Assembly: GCA_903920405.1 (NCBI GenBank)
Contig: CAIXMC010000283.1
Span: 1-11,762, forward strand
Direction: 5' to 3'
From: an uncultured beta proteobacterium
GTDB lineage: Bacteria; Pseudomonadota; Gammaproteobacteria; Burkholderiales; Burkholderiaceae_C
DNA length: 11,762 nt
A program made the position numbers and the translations under genes. Numbering within the stretch: the stretch's first letter is position 1; each line of letters opens with the position of its first letter. The notes below the pieces were generated by a model that did no database searches, was not told where the DNA came from, and was given only the letters and a program-made list of their open reading frames with translations. Positions 1 through 5,763 of this stretch are shown here, in pieces.

Positions 1-660
1 CATTTGCGCTGCTTCAATCACAATGGTTCCGCTGCCACAGCAGGGGTCATAGAGCGGCTGCAAATCGTCATCACCATCGAGCCAGCCGCAAGCCGACAGC
101 ATGGCAGCAGCCAGGGTTTCCTTGAGGGGGGCATCGCCGGTGTCTGTTCGCCAGCCGCGCTTAAACAAAGGCTCGCCAGATGTATCGATGTAGAGCGAAC
201 AACTGTCGGTGGTCAAATGAGTGTAAATGCGCACATCTGGCCACTGGGTATTGACATCAGGGCGCAGACCCTGCGCTCGTTCACGAAAGCGGTCGCATAC
301 GGCATCCTTGATTTTGAGCGCGGCAAAGTTCAGACTGGTCAGCGGGCTGTGCTGGGCGGTCACTTCAACCTTGATGCTTTCATGCACCGAAAACCAGATT
401 TCCCAGGCTACTTCACTGGCAGCGCGGTACAAATCCTGTTCGTTACGGTATTCGGTGAAAGACAGCAGCACCAGAACCCGCTGGGCTAGACGGCTGTGCA
501 AATTGAGCAGCATGACATCGCGCCACGATGCACGCACCGCCACGCCACCGCGCTGCCGGGTCACATCGGCTTGGCCCAATCCGGTGATGCGATGAATCTC
601 AGGCAGCAGGTAATCTTCAACACCGGCAGCGCAGGGCAAGAAAAGTTGGAGTGAATTCAA
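1..660 (-). CDS. THUMP-domain class I SAM-dependent RNA methyltransferase (RlmL-like), 3' end cut by window edge
   Basis: Read on the minus strand this frame is open for 220 codons and runs off the left edge. The protein starts MNSLQLFLPCAAGVEDYLLP, then a THUMP-like RNA-binding region (about residues 45-157), the segment FKRGWR (167-172), APLKETLAAA (177-186) and the SAM-binding motif I DPCCGSGTIVIEAAQ (205-219). That order is typical of the 23S rRNA m2G methyltransferases related to the N-terminal half of E. coli RlmKL; betaproteobacteria usually carry this as a stand-alone protein of about 400 residues, so roughly the last half is missing. The start is a TTG; an alternative TTG lies 18 bases upstream (676-678), directly preceded by an in-frame TAA that belongs to repeat copy A. 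I prefer the TTG at 660 because MNSL matches the family N-terminus. Family assignment is strong; the exact target base is inferred. Confidence 0.9.
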   Translation of the reverse strand, partial: MNSLQLFLPCAAGVEDYLLPEIHRITGLGQADVTRQRGGVAVRASWRDVMLLNLHSRLAQRVLVLLSFTEYRNEQDLYRAASEVAWEIWFSVHESIKVEVTAQHSPLTSLNFAALKIKDAVCDRFRERAQGLRPDVNTQWPDVRIYTHLTTDSCSLYIDTSGEPLFKRGWRTDTGDAPLKETLAAAMLSACGWLDGDDDLQPLYDPCCGSGTIVIEAAQM

Positions 661-678
661 AGGGGTGTCTTTCTTCAA

Positions 679-783
679 TTAGGATATGGTCAGAAATAAG
701 TTTTGCGTTGGGCCATCAGAGTTCAAGATGCAAGGCCAAGCGCAAATCGCCGATGTAACTCGGCCAAATCAGCGATTTGTAAC
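679..783 (+). repeat. Dispersed inverted-repeat element, copy A (right end lost)
   Basis: The left end TTAGGATATGGTC is followed by a degenerate AATAAGTTTTGCG and an inner arm closely matching copy B (ATCAGAGTTCAAGATGCAA, then GCGCAAATCGC). A centre follows in which CAAATCGC (743-750) pairs with GCGATTTG (772-779). Similarity to copy B stops just after GATTTGTAAC (774-783); the right terminal repeat is absent and the nuclease gene's stop codon lies 17 bases beyond. The left end abuts the start of the RlmL-like gene, so any promoter for that gene must lie in or beyond the repeat. Confidence 0.8.
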
Positions 784-800
784 ATCATCTGATCAAACTG

Positions 801-1358
801 TTACCAGACTATTGGGGTGAATGTCGCAGAGTTACAGATGTCGATGCCTTCACCGTTTTGGCAGAGCACGTAAAACCCTTTCTCTTGGGCATACGCCTTA
901 ACTTCATCACTGGCCACCATGGTTGCCAGGGCGCCCAATGCACGGTGGTTTTTGTACAATGGCAGCAGGCGCTTGAGTTTTTCCATGCGTTCCAAATGTT
1001 TATCCACATGCGCTGAGGTCAATTGGCTTTTGCATTCCACGGCAACCAGCACACCGTCGTTAATCACCAAAAGGTCAATTTCCAAGGATTCGCCGTTGCG
1101 TTTGGACGTCACGTTTGAAGAGAACTCGTGAACATCCAAGCCTTGCTCTTGAAACAGGCGCACCACGGCTGGGGCAACCATGTGCTCTACAAATTCACCC
1201 AGCCGATTCCCCAACTCACCCAATTGTTTGGACAGATTTTTAACGATGCGGTCGGTTTCCTGGATCCTTTTATCGGTTTCCTGAAACCTTTTATCAGTTT
1301 CCTGAAACATGCGCCAAACCTCTTCAAATGTAGGGGCAGGTTCTTGAAATGTCAGCAT
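801..1358 (-). CDS. Coiled-coil protein with PD-(D/E)XK nuclease-like domain (DUF3782-like)
   Basis: From the ATG at 1358 the protein has 185 residues. Residues 10-60 are a heptad-rich coiled coil with three near-identical QETDKR/QETDR heptads. Residues 60-185 resemble a PD-(D/E)XK fold: EIDLLV (93-98, with D95) followed by VAVECKSQLT, giving the E108-x-K110 pair. Coil plus this core is typical of small uncharacterised DUF3782-type proteins, often annotated as PD-(D/E)XK nuclease family; substrate and role are unknown. The frame is open further up to a GTG at 1430. I chose 1358 because AGGG sits 8 bases upstream, the other starts lack such a site, and family members begin near the FEEVWRMF segment. 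No partner gene (helicase, methylase, toxin) is adjacent. It stands alone between a repeat copy and AT-rich DNA, which suggests acquisition. Domain call good, function open. Confidence 0.8.
   Translation of the reverse strand: MLTFQEPAPTFEEVWRMFQETDKRFQETDKRIQETDRIVKNLSKQLGELGNRLGEFVEHMVAPAVVRLFQEQGLDVHEFSSNVTSKRNGESLEIDLLVINDGVLVAVECKSQLTSAHVDKHLERMEKLKRLLPLYKNHRALGALATMVASDEVKAYAQEKGFYVLCQNGEGIDICNSATFTPIVW
1251..1313 (-). repeat. Three 21-bp tandem units encoding coiled-coil heptads
   Basis: Three successive 21-bp units (1251-1271, 1272-1292, 1293-1313), each built around ggtttcctg or agtttcctg, lie inside the nuclease-like gene. Each unit encodes one heptad of the form (F/I)QETD(K/R)(R/I). 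The register is exactly seven codons, so unit gain or loss would lengthen or shorten the coil without a frameshift. Confidence 0.8.
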
Positions 1359-2157
1359 ATTAAAAACCCTATCGTGAATGGAATGGACATTGTAGGTACC
1401 CGTCATGGATTCAAAGTGATTCAGTGCCACTTTTCAGTTGCTTGAAAACAAAATTGAACATGCCGAAATCGAATTTGGCGAGAATTACTCGCACAGAATT
1501 GCATTTTTCAATCGTACAGATCGAAATAGTGGTAAAGTCACTTATTTTCATAGCGTCCTCAAAGCAAGACTGGTGATCCGACTGGTGGTGGCGCAAGGCC
1601 TCCGCGTTTCGGTAGCCACTGTGTGGATTGAAAACCCTGAAGGCAACGAGTACGACAAGCAAGATTTTGAATACAAAAATTTCACTCGTATGGCCAGCAA
1701 TTCAGAGCATAGCCATTAAATCGATAAATCAGCAGGATCCGACCTCACCGGAATGGCAATGGAACGTGGCTGAAATTTGGACAGGTTTGATACAAAAACT
1801 GAAGTTCAGAGGAAAAAGTCAATATTAAAGCAACATAAAAATGTTTATGGAATGGCCAATTATTCAAAAGTCAATTATTTTAAATAAAATCAACGGATTA
1901 GGTGATGTTTTTGAAAAAAAGTCCGGGATGTCTGAGGATAGATGCGTGTGGAACTCAATTCTTCCGGCTATCTTTTTGAACCAATAGGTTCACCGAATGT
2001 TTACCAGATAGACAAGCATTCACAATCTCACCAGTTGATTAAATTTAATTTTTCTAAATGTCAGGTTTGTCTTGGTGGAAATTTTGGCTTCTTCCTGCTC
2101 CGAAATCCTGCGTGACGCTATGAATTGCTGCACAACCCACACCAAAGAGTTCTCAAT
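1359..2157. other. AT-rich intergenic stretch between the divergent nuclease gene and tolB
   Basis: About 800 bases with no convincing gene. The right part (about 1800-2100) is clearly more AT-rich than its neighbours, with runs such as attattttaaataaaatc and aaatttaatttttct. It must contain the start regions for the leftward nuclease gene and rightward tolB, but no promoter stands out on both -35 and -10 criteria. In related bacteria tolA normally precedes tolB; no trace of a TolA C-terminus was found here. The best open frame is listed separately. Confidence 0.6.
1438..1719 (+). CDS. Doubtful small open frame, possible gene remnant
   Basis: A 93-codon frame starting at TTG. The translation has a plausible protein-like composition (for example VSVATVWIENPEGNEYDKQD) but I recognise no family, see no signal peptide or membrane segment, and find no good ribosome binding site. 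A minus-strand frame of similar length (1411-1662) covers the same DNA with equally little support. It could be a decayed fragment of an acquired gene or chance. Confidence 0.15.
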   Translation: MLENKIEHAEIEFGENYSHRIAFFNRTDRNSGKVTYFHSVLKARLVIRLVVAQGLRVSVATVWIENPEGNEYDKQDFEYKNFTRMASNSEHSH

Positions 2158-3429
2158 ATGCGACCGCATTTCTTACTAAAACTTTTATTTTTCGCCCTCA
2201 TCTGTGTGTCTTCTCAAGCGCAATTTCGTGTTGAAGTGTCGGGTGTAGGGTTGACACAACTGCCAATCAGTGTTGTACCGTTTCGAGGTCAAGATACCTC
2301 TGGGCAGAAAATTTCAGACATCATTCAAGCCGATCTTGAACGAAGCGGACAATTTCGTGCAATTCAAATTTCACTGGGTGTACCAGACGAAACAACACAT
2401 CCTGATTTGAATATTTTGAGGCAAGCCAACTCTGATGCTGTAGTGTTTGGCAGTGTCACACTCCTCGCTGACGGTCGCTTTGACGTGCGCTTTCGCCTTT
2501 GGGATGTGGTGAAAGGGCAAGATTTAGGGGGGCAAAGTTTCGCCGTTCCACAAGGTCAATTGCGACTTGCAGCCCATCGCATTGCCGATATGATGTATGA
2601 AAAACTCACGGGCGACAAAGGTGTTTTTTCCACGCGAATTGCTTACGTCACCAAGTCCGCGCTGCGCTACCAGCTTTGGGTTGCCGATGCCGATGGAGAA
2701 AATGCACAATCCGCTTTGTCAAGTCCTGAGCCTATCATTTCGCCGGCCTGGTCACCCGACGGTCAGCAGATCGCTTATGTCTCTTTTGAATCCCGAAAAC
2801 CCGTGGTTTACGTGCATAACGTCAGTCTTGGAAAACGTCGATTGGTTGCCAATTTCAAGGGTTCTAACAGCGCACCCGCGTGGTCACCTGACGGGAAAAC
2901 TTTGGCAATGACCTTGAGTTTGAATGGGGGGTCACAGCTCTTTTTGTTAAGTCCTTCTGGTGGCGAGCCACGCCGTCTGATTCAGTCTGGCAGCATTGAT
3001 ACTGAACCCGTGTTTGCCCCTGACGGGCAAAGCATTTATTTTGTCAGTGACCGTGGGGGTTCGCCCCAAATTTATAAAACATCGATCACAGGTCAAGGTG
3101 TTGAACGTGTGACATTTACGGGAAACTACAACATTTCTCCATCCATCAGTCCAGATGGGCGTTGGATGGCCTATATTTCCAAGGTGGGGGGTGCGTTCAA
3201 GTTGCACCTCATGGATATGGCTACTACAGCGATCAGGTCACTCTCAGACACATCCGCGGACGAAAGTCCAAAGTTTGCGCCCAACAGCAAACTGTTGATT
3301 TACGCTACGCAGCATAACGGTCACGAAGCACTCTTTACATCAACGCTGGATGGCAAGGTTAAAGCTAAACTGAATGGTCAGAACGGGGACATTCGTGAAC
3401 CCGATTGGAGTTCATTTCTTGAGCAGTAA
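2158..3429 (+). CDS. tolB: Tol-Pal system periplasmic beta-propeller protein TolB
   Basis: 423 residues, the usual TolB length. The Sec signal peptide is MRPHFLLKLLFFALICVSSQA with likely cleavage after SQA. An N-terminal alpha/beta domain follows to about residue 150, then a beta-propeller whose blades carry the repeated signatures PAWSPDGQQIAYVS, PAWSPDGKTLAM, PVFAPDGQSIYFVSD, SPSISPDGRWMAYIS and PKFAPNSKLLIYAT. In characterised Tol systems TolB links energised TolA to the lipoprotein Pal during outer-membrane constriction at division. The frame extends upstream to a TTG at 2125, but the ATG at 2158 begins a proper signal peptide and has a GAG 8 bases before it. It heads a tight tolB-pal-cpoB cluster; tolQ, tolR and tolA are not immediately upstream, which is unusual for proteobacteria. 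Confidence 0.97.
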   Translation: MRPHFLLKLLFFALICVSSQAQFRVEVSGVGLTQLPISVVPFRGQDTSGQKISDIIQADLERSGQFRAIQISLGVPDETTHPDLNILRQANSDAVVFGSVTLLADGRFDVRFRLWDVVKGQDLGGQSFAVPQGQLRLAAHRIADMMYEKLTGDKGVFSTRIAYVTKSALRYQLWVADADGENAQSALSSPEPIISPAWSPDGQQIAYVSFESRKPVVYVHNVSLGKRRLVANFKGSNSAPAWSPDGKTLAMTLSLNGGSQLFLLSPSGGEPRRLIQSGSIDTEPVFAPDGQSIYFVSDRGGSPQIYKTSITGQGVERVTFTGNYNISPSISPDGRWMAYISKVGGAFKLHLMDMATTAIRSLSDTSADESPKFAPNSKLLIYATQHNGHEALFTSTLDGKVKAKLNGQNGDIREPDWSSFLEQ

Positions 3430-3435
3430 TTATTT

Positions 3436-3440
3436 AGGAG
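3436..3440 (+). promoter_or_regulatory. Ribosome binding site of pal
   Basis: AGGAG lies 4 bases before the ATG at 3445 and 7 bases before the second ATG at 3448. Spacing favours the second, giving a protein one residue shorter; both are in frame, so the mature lipoprotein is the same. Confidence 0.7.
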
Positions 3441-3444
3441 TTGT

Positions 3445-3981
3445 ATGATGAAACAATGGTTTACAGTGTTGTGTTTGACCATCTTGATGATGGGCTGTGG
3501 GACGACCGTGCCACTGAACAATGTACCGGTAGAAACGGCAAAACCCACTCCGGTTGCCAATAATCCCGCTGGCGGTGACAGTTCAGCCACCAACAATCAG
3601 GCACTGACTCCGGTTGATTTGGGACAAAATCAACCTGGCACTGATCCTTCTGAATTCTCACGAATTGTTTATTTTGATTTCGACAGTTATGTCATCAAGC
3701 CAGAATTCGAAGCTGTCATGGTAGCCAATGCGCAGTTTGCCAAGAACAACCCCTCGCGTAAGATGATGCTGGAAGGTCATACCGATGAAACAGGGGGACG
3801 TGAATACAACTTGGCATTGGGTCAAAAACGGGCTGAGGCCGTGCGTGACGCCTTGTCCATTTTGGGTGTGTTTCAAGATCAAATGGAAGCCGTGAGTTTT
3901 GGTAAAGAAAAACCTGCTGTAGCAGGCTTTGGTGAAGCCTCGTATTCCAAAAATCGTCGTGTTGAATTGAGATACCCATGA
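3445..3981 (+). CDS. pal: Peptidoglycan-associated lipoprotein Pal
   Basis: 178 residues. A lipoprotein signal ends in the lipobox LMMGC with acylated Cys18, followed by a Pro/Asn/Ser-rich linker to about residue 70 and an OmpA-type peptidoglycan-binding domain (about 71-178). The domain shows YFDFDSYVI and the characteristic GHTDETGGREYNLALGQKRA, containing the conserved D114 and R129 that in the family bind the diaminopimelate side chain of peptidoglycan. Pal anchors the outer membrane to the wall and is the partner of TolB. It starts 15 bases after tolB stops and overlaps cpoB by 4 bases, consistent with a translationally coupled operon. Confidence 0.97.
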   Translation: MMKQWFTVLCLTILMMGCGTTVPLNNVPVETAKPTPVANNPAGGDSSATNNQALTPVDLGQNQPGTDPSEFSRIVYFDFDSYVIKPEFEAVMVANAQFAKNNPSRKMMLEGHTDETGGREYNLALGQKRAEAVRDALSILGVFQDQMEAVSFGKEKPAVAGFGEASYSKNRRVELRYP

Positions 3982-4763
3982 AATTGAAGTCTATGCAAAA
4001 CATGATCGCTCGTACAAGTCTGGTGTGTTTGGTCATGCTATCGGCATTGGCAAACGCACACGCGGCATTGTTTGAAGATGATGAAGCGCGCAAGGCTATT
4101 CTGGAATTGCGTCAAAAAGTTGAAAACAACCGATTGACTGTTGAGCAATACAAGAGTGCAAACGCCACCGAAACATCAGCCCTTAGTAACAGTTTGCTGG
4201 GTTTGTTGCGTCAGATTGAGCTGTTGCGCGGCGAACTTGCCAATTTGAGAGGAATGAATGAGCAACTTGCTAAAAATTTGGCAGAACTTCAACGTCAGCA
4301 AAAAGACGACTCACAAAGCATCTCTGATCGCATCGGCAAGATCGAGCCACTAACAGTGACTGTAGATGGTGTGGCCTTCATGGCAGAGCCTAACGAAAGG
4401 CGCGCCTTTGATGCAGCCCTGCAAGTCTTTAAAAGTGGCAATTTTCTAGCGGCACAACATCACTTTGTTGACTTTATTGAACATTATCCCAGCAGTGGCT
4501 ACTTAGCTTCTGCGTTTTTCTGGCTTGGAAACGCACAGTACGCCACGCGAGACTACAAAGAAGCCATCATCAATTTTCGTGCTTTGGTGGCCAAGTCACC
4601 CGGGCATTGGCGTACTCCTGAAGCCATCTTGTCAATTGCCAATTGCCAATTGGAGCTGAAAGATTCTCGTGGCGCACGCAAGACACTGAGCGACCTCATC
4701 CACAATTACCCAAAATCTGAAGCTGCCGTCGCTGCCAAAGAACGACTGGCCTTGCTCAAGTAA
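3978..4763 (+). CDS. cpoB: Cell division coordinator CpoB (YbgF), TPR protein of the Tol-Pal cluster
   Basis: 261 residues. A signal peptide (about 1-29, ending ANAHA) is followed by a coiled-coil segment (about 34-115) that in E. coli CpoB mediates trimerisation, a short linker, and C-terminal TPR repeats (about 140-261) with typical AFDAALQVFKSGNFLAAQ, AFFWLGNAQYATRDYKEA and NCQLELKDSRGARKTLSDL pieces. CpoB couples PBP1B/LpoB peptidoglycan synthesis to Tol-driven outer-membrane constriction in E. coli. Its ATG overlaps the pal stop (ATGA at 3978-3981), which supports this start over the internal Met6. The stop lies 3 bases before repeat copy B begins, so the operon probably ends here. Confidence 0.95.
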   Translation: MKLKSMQNMIARTSLVCLVMLSALANAHAALFEDDEARKAILELRQKVENNRLTVEQYKSANATETSALSNSLLGLLRQIELLRGELANLRGMNEQLAKNLAELQRQQKDDSQSISDRIGKIEPLTVTVDGVAFMAEPNERRAFDAALQVFKSGNFLAAQHHFVDFIEHYPSSGYLASAFFWLGNAQYATRDYKEAIINFRALVAKSPGHWRTPEAILSIANCQLELKDSRGARKTLSDLIHNYPKSEAAVAAKERLALLK

Positions 4764-4766
4764 AAG

Positions 4767-4930
4767 TAAGGATATGGTCCATAATAAGTTCCGCATTTTG
4801 CCGTCAGAGTTAAAGATGCAATGCCAGGCGCAAATCGCTTATGTGGCCAGCCACATAAGCGATTTGTAACGACGCAGTGCGCCCAAATTTGACGAGCCAA
4901 ATGCTGAACTTATGATTGACCATATCTTAA
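4767..4930 (+). repeat. Dispersed inverted-repeat element, copy B (fullest copy, about 164 bp)
   Basis: The element starts TAAGGATATGGTC and ends GACCATATCTTAA. The outer 35 or so bases of both ends are imperfect inverted repeats sharing GATATGGTC, a form of ATAATAAGTTC and GCATTT. The inner arms differ in sequence (left AGAGTTAAAGATGCAATGCC, right AAATTTGGGCGCACTGCG read inward) but both lead to CAAATCGC and a perfect 17-bp central stem. TA occurs at both extreme ends, possibly a target duplication. It fills the cpoB-tcdA gap almost completely. The single strand should fold into one long bulged hairpin. Confidence 0.88.
4831..4866. repeat. Perfect 17-bp palindromic core of copy B
   Basis: CAAATCGCTTATGTGGC (4831-4847) and its exact complement GCCACATAAGCGATTTG (4850-4866) are separated by two bases. 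No U-run follows, so it is not a classic intrinsic terminator. The outer 8 bp (CAAATCGC/GCGATTTG) recur in copy A; the inner part differs. Confidence 0.85.
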
Positions 4931-4956
4931 GTCCTGCCTGACGCAAAGTTTTTGGT

Positions 4957-5736
4957 ATGGCTACTGACCAACGGTTGACTGGTGTTGAAAGGTTATTTGG
5001 TGTCACAGGTGCGCGAGCTATCCAAAATTCCCATGTAGCCGTGGTGGGTTTGGGTGGTGTGGGTTCATGGGCAACGGAATCTTTAGCCAGAAGTGGTGTT
5101 GGCACTCTAACCTTGATTGATTTTGATCACGTTGCACCCTCCAACATTAACCGGCAAATCCAAGCTATTGATGCAACTGTAGGCCAGGCCAAGGTTTTGG
5201 CCATGCGCGACAGAATTCTCACTTTTTATCCGCAATGCAAAATCAACTGTATTCAAGACTTTGTCAATGAAGACAATTGGCCAACGATGCTACCCAACGG
5301 AGTTGATGCGCTCATAGATGCATGTGATCACATCAAAGCCAAAGTTGTGATGGCGCAGTGGGCAAGAAATAACCCTGAATGTTTTTTCATCATGGCAGGT
5401 GCTGCCGGCGGCAAGCGCCTAGCGCATGAAGTCAGTATTGCTGATTTGGCAGATGTGACGCATGATCCTGTATTGTCGAAAGTTCGCTACCAACTTCGCA
5501 AGAATCATGCACCATTACGCCAGTTAAAAAAAATGGGAGTCTGTTGTGTATTCAGTCCCGAACCTATTGCCATGTCAAATGCCTCCTCTGCCCTCATGAG
5601 CGACAGTGCCTGGAATAACCACAGCTATGGTTCTTCGGTTACTGTAACAGCTACATCTGGGCACTGCGCAGCGGGTTTCATCTTGAATCAAGTGGCAAAA
5701 TCAGCTAGGGTGCAAGCAAAAGTGTCGGACAGTTGA
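4957..5736 (+). CDS. tcdA: tRNA threonylcarbamoyladenosine dehydratase TcdA (CsdL/YgdL)
   Basis: 259 residues, normal for the family. It is an E1/ThiF/MoeB-like ATP-dependent enzyme that cyclises N6-threonylcarbamoyladenosine (t6A) at tRNA position 37 to ct6A. Visible features are the nucleotide-binding loop VVGLGGVGSWATE (GLGGVG at 31-36), the acidic LIDFD strand end (53-57), the NINRQ segment with the conserved Arg (63-67), an invariant-type Lys at 79, and DACD (121-124). The opening QRLTGVERLFGVTGARAI and the later KKMGVCCVFSPEP stretch are typical of TcdA rather than ThiF or MoeB. The ATG at 4957 has no strong Shine-Dalgarno sequence. Copy B lies just upstream, so the promoter must be within the element or in the 26 bases after it. 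The gene converges with the DsbD-family gene, leaving a 27-base gap. Confidence 0.94.
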   Translation: MATDQRLTGVERLFGVTGARAIQNSHVAVVGLGGVGSWATESLARSGVGTLTLIDFDHVAPSNINRQIQAIDATVGQAKVLAMRDRILTFYPQCKINCIQDFVNEDNWPTMLPNGVDALIDACDHIKAKVVMAQWARNNPECFFIMAGAAGGKRLAHEVSIADLADVTHDPVLSKVRYQLRKNHAPLRQLKKMGVCCVFSPEPIAMSNASSALMSDSAWNNHSYGSSVTVTATSGHCAAGFILNQVAKSARVQAKVSDS

Positions 5737-5763
5737 ATGTCTGATGTTGTCTGATGGTATGCG

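Noticed and set aside
4..489. 161-codon plus-strand open frame at the left edge
   Set aside because: Antisense to the RlmL-like gene, whose minus-strand frame contains clear family motifs.
4633..4653. Three tandem CAATTG(C/G) units inside cpoB
   Set aside because: Encodes ordinary TPR residues (SIANCQL) in frame; likely chance or minor slippage with no sign of function.
4767..4930. Copy B as a CRISPR repeat or a Rho-independent terminator
   Set aside because: Copies are not regularly spaced with unique spacers, and no U-run follows the stem.
5737..5763. Terminator between convergent tcdA and the DsbD-type gene
   Set aside because: Only a weak TCGGACA/TGTCTGA pairing with no T-run; not supportable.
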